Shown here: piece by piece, positions 1 through 12,271 of the stretch
Numbering within the stretch: the stretch's first letter is position 1
Layout of the letters: every line of letters starts with the position of its first letter
Assembly: GCA_902806575.1 (NCBI GenBank)
Contig: CADCXD010000010.1
Coordinates: forward strand, 2,790,001 to 2,854,000
DNA length: 64,000 nucleotides
Direction: 5' to 3'
Source: Jackrogersella multiformis
Taxonomy: Eukaryota > Ascomycota > Sordariomycetes > Xylariales > Hypoxylaceae
Position numbers and translations under genes: made by a program
The notes under the pieces: generated by a model
The model's database searches: none
Seen by the model: the letters and a program-made list of their open reading frames with translations, nothing else
Told to the model about the DNA's origin: nothing

Positions 1-252
1 AAATTACAAAGCTAGGTACTCTTGCACGGTTTCGAGGCAACCCGCATCGAAACCACCCCACGAGGCCTCATGTCGACATAGGTATTCGGAATATAGGGAC
101 GTCTAATAGAGAAATCTGGCGACACCCTTTGGAGATACCCACATAATTCCAAGATCGAAACCTCACCCCGCTCCTTCAACCAAGTCGTTGATATCGATAT
201 CCGAGTCTCATACCTGAAAAAAAGAAAAGACGTCATCTCGCCACCAGTAAAG

Positions 253-1008
253 ATGGTCCTCACCCACACCACAAACCATGCCTACTCTCACCCTTTCCCA
301 ACCGTAACTCTGGCCTTCTTCCTACGATACTATTCTCCCCAGCTCAACCCATTCTCGAGCCATGTCCTCTCCACCGACACCATCTCTTCTCATGTCGATC
401 CTAAAACTGGGCGATTGTACACCACGCGCATCCACATGAAGAAGACTCGTTTGCCGTCTGCTGTAGTCAAGCTCCTACCTACTAGTGTTACCGGTGGAGG
501 TGGTGATAAGTCGAGCTACGTTCTTGAGAGTAGCATCGTGGATATAAAAGAGGGCTGGATGAAGACCGAGAGCAAGAACCTCAACTACACAGGAGTCCTA
601 AGTGTCGTCGAGCAGCAACATTACTCAACAACACCTCCCGACCAAACTCCAGTGGCTTCCTCTCGGCCTCCTAAGGTTTCCCGATCGCTGGCTCCAAACA
701 CGTTTGTGACGACCACCCTCTCCTACCGATCTATCCTGGGCGGTAAGAAACACGAGAAAGCAGCACTAGAATCTATGGATGGGGATGAAGAGCATGGCCC
801 GCGACGATTCGGCGAATGGATCTCTGGATGGGGTAAACAACGAATCCAGAGCAGTATAGAATCTATCGCTTCAAACAAGACCGACGATCAGATGATCAAG
901 TCGCGGGATGGAATGCGTATCGTTTTGGAAAGGCTGAGACACAGTGGCGTCGTTGCCGTGTTGAGGGAACTCAGGCGACGCGAGGGAAAGAACCTCTTCG
1001 ACCAGTGA
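253..1008 (+). CDS. PRELI/MSF1-family mitochondrial phospholipid-transfer protein (Ups-like)
   Basis: Single-exon ORF of 251 aa starting at ATG 253. The N-terminal 70 residues follow the PRELI/MSF1 pattern: a short beta strand with a Tyr-Ser-His-Pro stretch, an aromatic segment ending in FLRY near residue 26, an NPFSSHVLSTD segment, then DPKTGRLYTTR and a basic LPSAVVKLLP segment. Known members (yeast Ups1-3, human PRELID/SLMO) sit in the mitochondrial intermembrane space with an Mdm35/TRIAP1 partner and shuttle phosphatidic acid or phosphatidylserine between the two membranes. No presequence is visible, as expected for this family. The polar central part (about residues 120-200) is longer than in the roughly 180-aa yeast proteins. 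No intron is needed to keep the frame. Which lipid it carries cannot be read from the sequence. Confidence 0.85.
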   Translation: MVLTHTTNHAYSHPFPTVTLAFFLRYYSPQLNPFSSHVLSTDTISSHVDPKTGRLYTTRIHMKKTRLPSAVVKLLPTSVTGGGGDKSSYVLESSIVDIKEGWMKTESKNLNYTGVLSVVEQQHYSTTPPDQTPVASSRPPKVSRSLAPNTFVTTTLSYRSILGGKKHEKAALESMDGDEEHGPRRFGEWISGWGKQRIQSSIESIASNKTDDQMIKSRDGMRIVLERLRHSGVVAVLRELRRREGKNLFDQ

Positions 1009-1725
1009 TGATCCAACCTGGCAAGACTGTCGCAGTACAGCTTGTATATCCATGGATGTCTGGAATTTTAAATTAGCAAGGCGTTGGGGATTAGTTGGAA
1101 GGGGAGCAAAATGCGGCGGGAGAGGAATGGTCTCGAATACCCTACGAACAAACGTAACTTACTTAGGCTTTTAAAATAACGACAAAAAGAGAGGAGAGGG
1201 GAGGAGACAGGCTGGACTGCCTTGGCGATTCGATGCTGCCTACCTAGGTACGATACGACTTTTTGGATTAGGACATGGTGTACCTCGCTTTTCTACTCCC
1301 CTCATGTATCACAATTGATTACGCATATTTCCAAGATTTATGAACTTTTGGTATAAGGTGGCTATCATGACATTTTGATGATTCGAAATCTAAAATTTCT
1401 TACATATCATGCACTCCTTATTTGAAGACTATGATTATTACATGTGACATTCCTAGGCACATATATATGAATTTTTACAGGCGGTTTATTTTACAGTTAG
1501 ATGAGGCAGGGAGTATTGGTGATAATACTCATCATATCCTCTCTACTTCAAGTACGTAGCTCCTCCAATAAGACAAGGTAACAGAAACGGTATAAAAGGA
1601 AGGCAGTCAGAAGTCAGATAATTCATTTGTATTGGGTTTTACACCTTTTTTGCTGCATACCTAGAGTTCCTTCGGCTGTTATTAAGCGAAATTAATCACT
1701 AGGTAGGTATACCTAAGCCATTAAA
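1009..1725. other. Intergenic, convergent 3' ends
   Basis: About 0.7 kb between two convergent genes. It is A+T-leaning, holds one CCTAGGTA-type motif near 1242-1250 and no ORF with coding character. It probably contains the 3' UTRs and poly(A) sites of both neighbours. Confidence 0.6.
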
Positions 1726-3778
1726 TCACAAATTCATCAGCGCAACCACGCCAGCAACACCAGCCAGCATCCCCGCGCCCGCCATCGTACCAGCATCCGC
1801 CGCATTCTTCGTGCCCACCTCGACGCTGTCCGTGCCGTTCACGATCGCCCCCTTGAACGTCGCGGGGCCCGTCCCGTTGCCCAGCGTCGCCGCCGCCGGC
1901 TGCGGGTAGCCGGGATCGATGGTGAAGGGCTGCACCGAGCTCAGGCTGTCCACGTGCCCCAGCAGGAACTCCAGCTGCCGGAAGGCGGCGCTCGGCGCGT
2001 ACTGTGGCACCATGTGCCCCGACAGGTCGATGCTCACGTACGTCAGCCCGCGCTCCGTGTGCGCCGTCCCCAGCACCCCCGCCGCGGCGATGCTGCTGAG
2101 CTTCAGCTGGTCCGTCTCCGACGAGATCTCGTCCGCCGTGCTGAGCGTGTGGAAGGGCACGAAGAAGGGCTCGACCGGGGGCGATTGGAATCCTAGCTGC
2201 CCGCCCCAGGTCGTGTTCTGGATGGTGAGCAGCGTGCCGTTGGGGAGCAGGATCATGTCGAGAGACCCGTGGCCGATGATCACGTTCTTGGTCGCGTCGA
2301 TGACGTGCGGCAGCACCACCCACGACGACGGGTCCGAGGTGTCGCCGTCGACGAACACGTCCGACGAGGAGCACTCCTCCCACGTGGTGTTGGGGTTGGC
2401 GTGGATCGCGGCCTTGACGTCGGCGCGGTCGAAGTAGATCTCCCCGCCCTCGGGCAGGTACCCGATGGTGCCCGGGAAGCCGAGCACGTCCCAGAGCAGC
2501 GGGCACGTGGTGGCCACCTGGTACACGTCGAAGCACGGGTTGATGCTCAGCGCCTCCTCCAGCACCGCCTCCCACAGCCCGCGGCACTCACGGCTGACGC
2601 TCGCGGAGTAGCTCGGGGGCTGCGGGCCCGGCGGCGGGTACGCCAGGTACTTGGCGTTGTAGTCGGCGAAGCCGCAGGAGTCGTGCAGGCCGTGGATTTG
2701 GGCGCTGAAGGAGTCGTTGAAGGTCATGAGGTTGTGGTGGTAGTCGACGAAGGGCACGACGGTGGCGGAGCCCTGCACGGTGTCGTCGCCGAGCACCGGG
2801 TCGTAGATCATCATGCCGGACACGTTGAAGTAGGCGGTGTCGTTGCGGTCCAGCATCGCCGACGCGATGTACGGGCAGTACAGGCCGGCGTACGACTCCC
2901 CCGCGATGTACACCTTGAACCCCTGCAGCGCGAACGTGTCGACGAAGTTCTTCCAGAACCCCAGCAGCTGCGCCGCCACGTCCTCCTCGCCCGTCGCTGT
3001 CACCTCCCCGCGAGAGAACCCCGTCCCGATCGGCTGCTCCACCCACACCACGTTGGTGAGCCGGTTCCACGCCCACGGGTTCGGCACGGGCTTCAGCGTG
3101 CCGTATTGCCATATGAAGGGTCCGTTTTCTTGCAGCAGGCCTTCGAACGAGGAACAGCCGGGCTGGATGAGGTGTTAGTTGTTAGGGTTACACCTTTTTT
3201 TCTCGTTTTTAAAAAAGAAAAGAATAATACAAATACAAATACAAATACACCTAAAGGGAAGATGGGGGGGTTACTTACGCCGCCGTTAAGCCATAGTAGG
3301 ATCTCCTTCTCGGTCGAGTTCGGGGTCGACGAAGGGAAGAACCAGAAGAAGAGCTCATTCTTGTCGTCCGGCTTGTCAGTGATGGGCAGGTATCCGGCGT
3401 AGGACTCGCCGACGTCGAAGTCTACGTCGGGGATGCCGGTGCCGTTGACGGCGAACTCTGTTGGGGTGGTGATACCATCGGTTAGCTACTCTGTTTAACG
3501 TATTGTATATAGGTTGGGGTCGATGAATGTGTACAGTTCAAGGTGGAGGTGGAGGGGGAGGTGGAGGGGTAAGAAGTCTTACTTGTAGTGTTCTCGGTCG
3601 CGAACTTAGGAGCTGGCACCTGTCGCGTGGCCAAGAAGTGCTCCAGGGAATTCTCGCGTTCCAAGATGTTAGACTTGGCGGCGAAATCCTTCTTGCCCAC
3701 ATGCTGAAAGCTTCGCTTTGCGTCCGCGCCGGCTGCCGCGGAGAGCAGCAGCGCAGACGCGAGCTTCGACCAATGCAT
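1726..3778 (-). CDS. Secreted serine carboxypeptidase, peptidase family S10, probably GPI-anchored
   Basis: Three exons (3778-3583, 3457-3279, 3162-1726) give 603 aa. Both junctions restore family sequence: the first yields KFAVNGTGIPDVDFDVGESY, the second LWLNGGPGCSSFEG, the oxyanion-hole region. A signal peptide (MHWSKLASALLLSAAAGADA) opens the protein. The catalytic triad is visible: Ser near 215 in GESYAGLY, Asp near 427 in GSLDMILLPNG, His near 508 in LSGHMVPQ. Several N-x-S/T sites suggest glycosylation. The C-terminus ends in a small-residue/hydrophobic tail (GAGMLAGVAGVVALMNL) like a GPI-attachment signal. S10 enzymes remove C-terminal residues from peptides at acidic pH. The last exon is very G+C-rich, so long overlapping frames on the other strand are shadows. 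Substrate preference is not determinable here. Confidence 0.9.
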
Positions 3779-5643
3779 ACTGGATGGTGAACACCTAGGT
3801 AAGGTGCCGTATGGATATACACGCAGCGATGCGAATATGTAGGTATGTATGGCCCAATAAACCGCAATTGAACTACCAAGGTAGTAGGTTGGAAGCTTTC
3901 GGATTCCAAATTCGCGTGCGCCGAGACTCAAGGGAAGAAAGAAAAAAAAGGTACAACGAAGAGAGTGCGGGACAAGGTTGGGAATCGGAAGAATGAACCG
4001 AAATAAAAAGAAATCCAGGTTGCGGCTGGTGGTGGTGGATGATCAACAACAACAACAGCCTACCCACGTATGACTCCGCTGCTCGTCAACAGCCCCGTCT
4101 GCTATCGTGTCCTGGGTACCGCATAGTTGGACCTACATAATAATTTCTCCATCGCTCGACCGTTACCAGGATAGGTAGGTAGGTACCCGTAGCTGATGTG
4201 AGATAGCCCTGCCATCACCCCCATGCCCGGCCGAGTCGAATGTTACCTACCTAGGTACGTGATGCGAAAGCGTACCGAGTAGCCGTGCAGCGTGCCACGA
4301 GAGGAAGAAAAAAAAATTCATGCTAGGCTAGGTAGGCAGTTTGTAGCTATGGAGATCGTGAGGAACAACCTTGGAAACCTCCCCAATTTTTCCTACTACC
4401 CAGCTACGTAAGAATGAGGGGAAATAAGCAGTACCTGGCAGTGCCGCGCAGGTGCAGTCGACCAAGCCGGATAGCGAAGATCATCAATACAGTGTATTTC
4501 ATCTACCGGCGTCACTGGCCTCTTGGTACTTTATCTACAGCACATCCAGTGGTGCACGGTTGGGATGGCAGCATGTGGCGACCCCAAAACAGCAACCTTC
4601 GACGGCCGAAAGGGGGACATTCTAGAACCCATCAGCCGTAAAGAAAATAAGGCGTAATGCGCGCTCCAGCTTCTCCAATCCTACCCCGGCCGCTCTACCA
4701 TCTCTACTGGTATGTAATGCCCTACAATAGTACACGGTCCTGCTACCTCCATAGCACCGCGGCGACTTATCGGCGGGGAATTACGACACGGCACAGATGC
4801 GGCGTTTGCCTATTTAGGAAGCTCTTCTCTTCGGGAGGCACGAGCAGAGCCATTTGCGAAGGGGCCCGCGATAAGGAAGCTCGTTGTTTGTCGCCTAGTC
4901 CCCGCCCCGTCCAGCTCGTCTTACGGCTGACTCATATCCATACATAGTACCTAGTAAGTTACCAAGATACCTACCAGTAGCACGGCAGGGGAGCAAACAA
5001 CGAGCTTCTGCAAACTCGCTAGTGGTTCTTTGCTAGCTGAAGAGTTTGTTCTATCTGGAACCTTGAAGATTTTATAGCGGTAGCAAAAGACCGATCTGGA
5101 TACTGAGGCAATTATGAGGCTAGACTTGAGAGGGTCTAGTCAGGGGTAATTTATTGCGTCCTGTAAAAAGAACATCACATTTTAAAAATGAGCGACGATA
5201 CAGATACGAGCTTGAAATTCCACACAGACCACCGAGAAGATCATATCTCGCCTTTCGGCGTGATTAGCATTACGTATAATGTTGCTTTGTTTAAGGCTGA
5301 AATTAGACTGATAGCGTCATTTATTTAGCTTCCCTATAGACTATCGTGTAAGATTGCTAGGTTAAGCTTTATTAAAGAAAGCTTGACATAATATTACTTA
5401 CTATATACCGAGGTAGCTAGAAGAAGACAACTAGGTAGATTTGCAAACCGACTTCACATCCTCAAATATGGCTTGGGAATAGTGACAATACAGTACGAGT
5501 ACTTATCTAGGTGGGTATAATATATATAGCACTCTATGAAGATCTTCATAAATCTCGTAAGCTCTACACACAGAATCCATAATATGGGAATTGATACGCT
5601 CAAATCGCATAGCGGAAAAGAACCAGCAATGCGAGATCGTGAA
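3779..5643. other. Intergenic, no gene seen
   Basis: About 1.9 kb containing the carboxypeptidase promoter side and the 3' flank of the release-factor gene. Several TAGGTAGGTACC-like motifs occur (about 4168-4186, 4244-4258, 4322-4336). Small plus-strand ORFs at 4414-4641 and 4657-4947 have no recognisable content and were not called. Confidence 0.5.
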
Positions 5644-6057
5644 TCATTTCTTCGCCTTCTTCGCCCCCTTGGCAGCAGGAGCGGCGGCAGCCTCCTCCTC
5701 GGCGATCAGCATCTCGATATCCTTTTTGACGAGCCAGTTCCTGGCGCTCTCCATGATCCTGTCCAGGGTCTCCCCGCCCTCCAGCACGTCCGGCAGGTTG
5801 TGGACGTCTAGGCCGCTCCTGTGGTCGGTGCAGCGGTCCTGGCTGTAGTTGTACGTGCGGATCTTGTTGCCGCGCGTGATCTTGTCCTTGCTCAACACGC
5901 TGTTGCGCAGCGCCCAGGCCTCCTCCTCGCGCTCCTCGCGGCGGCGCTGGCCGATGCGCGACCGCAGCAGCGTCCAGGCGGACTGGCGGTTGCTGTGCTG
6001 CGACCGCGAGTCCTGCATCGACACGGTGATGCCCGTGGGCTCGTGGGTCAGCCGGAT

Positions 6058-6093
<36 letters not shown>

Positions 6094-7092
6094 GCCGCTC
6101 GAGCGCATCTTCTCCTCCCTGACCTCGCGCGGGTCCACGTAGAAGATGCTGTTCGGGTCGTTGAAGCTCTGCTGGTTCGGCATGTCGGCCTCGCTGTTGG
6201 GGAAGGAGGGGAGCACCCAGACGGCGACGGCGCTCGTGTGGGTGCGCCCGCTCGTCTCGGTGGACGGCACGCGCTGGACTCGGTGCATGCCCGCCTCCCC
6301 GCGGAATTGGTCGTAGGCGTCCGCGTCTAGGATCTCGAGGACGGCTTCCTGCAGGGGGGACTCGCTCACGCCGCCTGCGAAGGAGTCGGACCCCTCGACG
6401 GTCTCGTACTTCAGCACGACGGCGCGTATGCCCTTGCGCGAGCAGTACTGCCTGTACATGCGGAACACTGCGTCGGCGAAGTAGCGGCCCTCCATCCCGC
6501 CAGGGCCAGGCCGCACCTCGAGCAGGCACGGCATGTCCGAGAAGGGGTCGCGCGGGGTGAGGGAGGCCGACAGAGCCGTAGCCAAGGTATCCAACTTGGC
6601 ATTAGTCGTCGACAGCTCGTCCTTGGCTAGCTGCCGCAGCTCGGCATCTTGCGACTGCACGAGAGCGTTGAGCTCTGATATGGAGGACCGCGCGGCTTCC
6701 CATTCCCTCAGGGCATCGGCTACGCGCGAGAGCTCGCCTACACGCTTGGCTGTCTTGGGGTCGAAGTCGTCGGTGAGGGTGCTTGCGAGTTTTTCGTGTT
6801 CGGTAGCGATATTCCGTGCGCGTTGGAGGAGGACGGGCGGGAGGTTTGTCTGGGCGTCTTGGAACGTGCGTGCGTGTCAGCTTGCAAGAACTCACTCGTA
6901 GGGATGTGTATGAAGAGTGCGTATGAAGAGTATATATGAGAAATGTGTATAAGTGAATGTGCATGAGAATCCGTAGGATTGTATGTGTTTACCTGCGCCA
7001 GTGCCTGTACTAGCTAATCGCAAGAGTTGTCGATTTCGAGACTGTGACAATGCCTTGATACAACGACGGCACACCCATTGCGTTGTCAACAT
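5644..7092 (-). CDS. MRF1: Mitochondrial peptide chain release factor 1
   Basis: Two exons (7092-6993 and 6857-5644; intron 135 nt) give 437 aa. The start at 7092 is the first ATG; an in-frame TTG lies upstream. The N-terminus is basic and hydroxylated without acidic residues, fitting a mitochondrial presequence. The rest is a class I release factor: a helical N-terminal domain, then the RF1/RF2 core with LEVRPGPGGMEG, the MHRVQRVPSTETSGRTHTS segment, and the catalytic GGQ near residues 290-292 inside SSGAGGQHVNKTESAIR. It should hydrolyse peptidyl-tRNA at UAA/UAG on mitochondrial ribosomes. The C-terminus ends in a Lys/Ala tail. The 3' splice site of the intron is AAG and is the least certain part; it was chosen because it is the only nearby AG giving the right phase past an in-frame stop. 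Confidence 0.92.
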
Positions 7093-10000
7093 ACTTGTTC
7101 CATTAAAGTTGTCCAAGACTTCTCTTCTGTTCGAGATTCAAGATTCAAGATTGAAGACTGAGAACCGTGAATTGTGAAACTACGAAATTATGAAAATGCC
7201 GAAAATAACAAAATGCAAGTTCGGTTACATCGTTGTTATCGATAAGGTGTCTTCAAATCTTACATGTTTTCCAATCGGCCAATGGGCTTAATGTGGGGTA
7301 ATCAGTGGTTACACCGTCCCCGGCTGTCCGGTGTACTCCGAACTTAGGTAAGCTGCTGTTACCCCCCTTTTCTCCACAAGACTGCCCGGACTGTCGGAGT
7401 ATAAGTTACAACACGGGACGAGCACTCATTGGCCGGGATTCAATAAGCGACAAGGCGGAAGTTAGCACCTACCAAGGGAACCCTTCTATAAGGTGTACTT
7501 CTTGAAGTATTCATTTCATCTCATCTCTTAATGGGAGTCGTTCACAGATCTGAACAAATCACTTACGAGGGCCTCATCTTGTTCAATCGATGCTATAATA
7601 CTAAAATAGCTAAGCACCTCCTTAAATACAAAGTCTCGTGCGTATTCAGCTTGATAAAGTCTTCGTTCTGGTGAAATCTGTGGAGCTGGCTTCATCTTTC
7701 TCTTGATTCCGTGGCTCTTGTATCAATGACTGGTTGGGTGCCTATCAGACTCGGAAATAAACCCATATAGTTCACAATTTATGCTAGATTATTAAATGGC
7801 GGAGGCAGTGTTCATATCTTGGCAGCTCGTGGAGATGAGTATGGGCAAAGACCATGGATATAATCGCGTTCAAGGAAGGGAATGAATGAAAGTGGCAATA
7901 TCCGAGCTTTTATACAAATGTCTGGCGTCAATTTAGATGACACCAGACTGACGACATCACGTTTCTAAAAATTGCAGAAATTATGTCTATTCCAATATGT
8001 TCTGTAGTAGTAATGATATCTAATTATCCCTACCTATTCATTAAGATATCGAAACAAATTATCGGACAACTCAGAGGCTCCTAGCGGAACTGTTGGTCTC
8101 ACCAAGAAATCCAGCGTAGGAAGGGTTTAATTCACCTAAACCTATACTTCAAGATATTCAACCCAGAAACTGAGCAAGACCGGTGAAATATCAAGGAATG
8201 ATGAATTCGTCTGTTGAGCGCCATATATCTATTTGGCGAGAACAAAACGGTGGACGTCACACTATTCGGTGATCTAATCCAAGCTCTTAGAGTGCGAGCG
8301 GTAGACAACGTTGAAGTCCCCAAGGCATCATTGTTCTCTTCTGCCAATAACAGGATAACAGGGAAATACTTTACTCACCTCGCTTTCACTCGTATTCGCT
8401 CTGAGAACCTCGCTGCTCACGATGGGTACGATTTCTGTAATCGCAACCACATCCTTCCCTGCGGCGCCAACTACCTACGTTCGCACTGGCTCCCTCACAA
8501 GACAGTCTTCCAGATTCCAGCTCGCCGTGCAGATGGCCATACGCTAGCTCTTCGGGTATACACTCCAAGCGCAATAGACACAATCAGGCAACAGCCGTTC
8601 CGGGTAGGCGTGCTGACATGATATGCATCAGCACAGGGTCGGTAGCAGGCTTCTGCGCCACGACCTCGGATCTTAGAAAGGGCCTAGCAAGCTATGCACC
8701 TCTTGTTCCTAGAGGCGGCAAAGTCGCACGCGCGTCTCGCGGCGAAGCATCAACGACAAAAACATTCAAGATGTGCGAAACTGCTTGGCGGGTGGGCTGG
8801 CGACGGACTCGGCACCGTTAGCTTCATAGTGATCGACGGGCGAGAAAGGCCAATGAGTTGGCGGAGGATATTGGAAGCGCTGGAGAGGGTATGAAGATAT
8901 CATTAAATATGCTGCTGCCTAGTCGTATTTACGAGGCCGTCATTTAGCTCGTTCCTTGAGCTGCGCGTGAAATCTCTTGCTTAGCTAAGAGTACCTAAGC
9001 AAGCATTGTCGAGGGTTGAGATATGAAGGTCTGAGGCTTAGATGAATCTAATTGGAACTCGGTTAGTGTGAAGTGAGAGAGGTAGGAAAGGTAATAAATG
9101 CAGTCACGAAGCTAGTTTTAGTAGCAAGATGTTGTCTCATTAGGTGTTTATATATATGTAAGTAACGGATAATACAATATTTCAGCGTGGCATCAAAATA
9201 TACTCAGAAACAGACTGTTCCAATTTCGATGTTTTGGAATTAAAGTAGAATAGAATCTCATAAGTTGGATCGGCAGCTCGGGATAAGATGTTATTAACCT
9301 TCGGCTATGCATTCCGCCGATAAGAGATAGGGCTTCTAGAACCCCCGCATGATAATCGATAGGCTTAGAGTCTTGGGAGATGTTTCAAACTCGACCAGGG
9401 GCATACTATCACTTGGGACTACGCTATTCCATCTTGGGCGTTTCCCCTGAACTAATGCATACAGGGGCATACATGGATCCATATCTGCAGGGATTCCTTG
9501 GGGTGTACTATGGGGGCTAAATGGAGCTCTATGAAATATGAAATATCTAACGATTTTCCCCCTCGAGGAAGCTGAACACGGATACAACAGATCACTCCGT
9601 ATACCCTGCAGAATCTCTTGCAGCTAGAAATATACTTCTAACCATTGGAACTCTCCCTAAGGAGCCATAGAGATGTGAACTGCCGATATTAGGCTCTGCC
9701 CTGATAGGACTAAACATCAAGGTGCATTATAGTAATCGTCTCACCCATATCCCGTTCGTTGGCTGCCCCTCCGCGCCGCTCGCTTGTAGAATCTTTAAGG
9801 GATGAGAGGAGCTAGAATGTCGTTGAGATGGAACCAAGCCCTGTCCATGTTACATTGAGCTCGCGGATTGCCTTGAACCATGCCGTGATGAGAGAAAGCC
9901 CAGCCGATCTTCAGGCCCACTAAGGACTCGGCTCATGGGTGAATCTTGCGGAGATGGGAATCATCATTATGTCTCCATGGGTAGCAGACATGCGAGCTAG

Positions 10001-10301
10001 GGTGTTAGCAAAGCAAGAGGTTCCTTGGCAGCTTCGGAGAGGAAAAAAAAAGGGTGCAACGCCACTTGGCGCTGAAACTTGTTAGCATTATCCTAGATGT
10101 CTAACTAGTGTATATCAACATAAATATATATTATATTCATATCTTCTCCTTTTCCCGTCTTACCTATTTACATCATTCGTACGTAATTCACTCCTTCGAC
10201 TCTTCTACGCCGTCTATCGCTTATCATTTCCCGTCGCCGGTCGAAATAACGAATAACTCAACCCATACACTCCTTTGCCCGAAATCAGCAATCCAGACAA
10301 G
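7093..10301. other. Long intergenic region with a G+C-richer island at about 8380-8900
   Basis: About 3.2 kb without a gene I can support. A richer island (8380-8900) has short open frames on both strands: for example plus 8214-8621 and a short frame from ATG 8422 reading MGTISVIATTSFPAAP before a stop. No frame stays open long enough and no family is recognised, so it may be a decayed gene or small exons I cannot join. The rest is A+T-leaning. The stretch before 10302 is the promoter and leader of the CFEM gene. Confidence 0.4.
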
Positions 10302-10861
10302 ATGCAGTTCACCACTCTCGCCATCGCCTTCTTCGCCGCCGCGTCGGTCTCCGCCGAAACCGTCCAGGAGCTCATCGCTGAGATCCCGGCTTGCGCGAAG
10401 CCCTGCCTCGACGCCGCCTCGACCAAGATCGGTTGCTCGACCACCGACAGCAGCTGCCAGTGCAGCAAGATCGACGAGTTGACTACTCAGGCCGTCGCCT
10501 GCGTGTCTACATCCTGCAGCAGCGACGACTTGTCCGGTACGTTCCGTTCTTTTGCGTCGTCTATATATCCCTTATCGCCATATACACCCTGTGCAAGATA
10601 CATATAGGTCGCTGACGTGTATAAACAGACACGACCGAGCTTTCAGCTGAGATCTGCGCCGCCGTCGCTGCCAGCGCCGGCACTTCTGCCGCAAGCTCGG
10701 TTATTTCTAGCGGCGGCTCGGCTGCGACTTCTTTCATCGCCTCTCTTACCGGTGCTACCGCGACTGCTGCTACTTCGACTCCGTCGGCAACCCCTGGTGC
10801 TGGTAACCGGGCTGTTGCCGGACTAGGTTTCGCCGCGGCTATGGCTGCTCTAGCTCTGTAG
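10302..10861 (+). CDS. CFEM-domain, GPI-anchored cell-surface protein
   Basis: Two exons (10302-10536, 10629-10861; intron 92 nt) give 155 aa. The start is the ATG opening MQFTTLAIAFFAAASVSA, a signal peptide. The mature N-terminus carries eight cysteines in CFEM spacing, including the CSTTDSSCQC segment whose Asp is the heme-ligand position in characterised CFEM proteins; the eighth Cys comes from exon 2 (AEICAAVAAS), which supports the splice. A Ser/Ala/Thr-rich stalk follows, and the C-terminus is a hydrophobic GPI signal ending MAALAL. Fungal CFEM proteins bind heme, act in iron acquisition or wall architecture, and some are effectors in plant pathogens; the sequence does not decide among these. 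Confidence 0.9.
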
Positions 10862-11127
10862 ATGAGTGACACGGTGTGGTTTTGCGATTCTCTAATAGTA
10901 ATATCTTTCGAGTGTTTTGGAGCGATATATAAAAGTTACTTGATACCTGTTGAGAAGGACAATTGACCAACTTCATAACTGTCTTGGTAATTTATATTCT
11001 ATTTCTATCGTTGAATTGGAGCTTTACATCTAGGTCTGTCTAGTATGGTATCTTGCCTTGTTCGCTGTGAAATTATCATTAGTCTAATATATGGTGCTTC
11101 GATACGTACTCGTAGATGTAATGTAAA

Positions 11128-12271
11128 TCATGAGAGACCAAACATCCCCAATGCGCCATCTTCGCCGCCGTCGAAATGGCTCTGTAAGCCATCGAGTGCT
11201 GCGAAATTCTCCGCCAGTTCGTGACCCTTCTGTCGTAATTCTTCCGTTCGCTGCCAATCCCAATCTGCACACTCGGCACCGCCGTCAGCATCAGGTGCAG
11301 CGCTACCAGTCACGACGTGAGACGGCGGAGCCATTCCGTCCTCCACGGATACCCAGCCGCCGGGTCGCTCCGGAAGTAGACCACTGGCTTCGATGAGGAT
11401 CGCAGGATGTACCGTCAACCGTCCGACCTTAAAGACGTACTTGCTGATAGCCGTGGCATGGATCTTCTTCTCCCAGTCCTCGGGCTTCCCCTCATCTTTC
11501 CTCGTCGGGCCGAAGCTGCTCGCATCCCAAGAACGCGGCTTCACGGCACCCTTCTCGACGAAGTGCGTCACGATATACAGCCACTTGCGGTCCCAGCTGA
11601 GGACACGGCTCCACATCTCATACTTCTGGTACGGCTGCAGCTCCTTCTTAAAACTGCAGTGCACAGCGCCAAGCATGACGCCGAAACTACCCTTTGCGGG
11701 CTTCGACGGGTCGGACGGGTCCATGACGAGCTTTGTAGAGATGTTGTTGGCGATGGCGCTGCAGCCGCGCGCGAAGAGGTGGGAGACGAGGTGGGAGCGG
11801 CTCACATCAAGGTCAGCGAAATAGGTCGAGTTGGACTTGTGCACGTTATAATCGACCTCGAGCAGGGTGACGTGCGACGGCGTGATGACCGGGTGAAACA
11901 GCTTATCGGGGCCGTGTGGGTGTAGGCGGCGCAGCGCTAGATGCTCGGTCATGGCGCCGAAGACTCGGAACTACGGGGGCTTGTCTTAGCGAAATTTCAC
12001 TTCTCAATACGGGACGGGAATAGTGGAATAGTGGTGGTGGTGATGGTGGTGGTGCTGAGGAGCAACGTACAGTCCATGCAAAGGGCAGACTCTTCCAGTT
12101 AACTAATACCACCACCAGCGCTACGATCCGACTCGTCCTGCCTGGGCCGGTGAAGAATGATTCGAGTAATCCCAACGCGTTGCCCTTGTAGACACCGTAA
12201 GCTATCGCTGGGAGGACAACCGGCCCGGCAACCTTCAACACTCTTTTTGCGGATCCAGCAGCAGAAGCCAT
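11128..12271 (-). CDS. Membrane-anchored hotdog-fold thioesterase-like protein (4HBT/THEM6-type)
   Basis: Two exons (12271-12071, 11970-11128; intron 100 nt, phase 0) give 347 aa. Exon 1 supplies two hydrophobic segments (AGPVVLPAIAYGVYKG and RIVALVVVLVNWKSLPFAW); the junction reads LPFAWTFRVFGAMTEHLA. Exon 2 matches the fungal thioesterase-like pattern: HPVITPSHVTLLEVDYNVHKSNSTYFADLD, in which the Asp and the SNSTYF stretch resemble the acyl-CoA thioesterase core, then LARGC and a LGAVHCSFKKEL beta strand. Relatives are THEM6-like proteins of unsettled substrate, probably acyl-CoA or lipid thioesters at an internal membrane. Enzymatic activity is inferred from the fold only. Confidence 0.75.

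Noticed and set aside
1721..2587. Long minus-strand frame, Arg/Gly/Ala-rich, overlapping the carboxypeptidase
   Set aside because: It is a shifted-frame shadow caused by high G+C in the real exon; the S10 frame carries the catalytic triad.
2269..3402. 377-codon plus-strand frame opposite the carboxypeptidase
   Set aside because: Antisense shadow: Val/Arg/Asp-rich without a motif, crossing the introns of the real gene.
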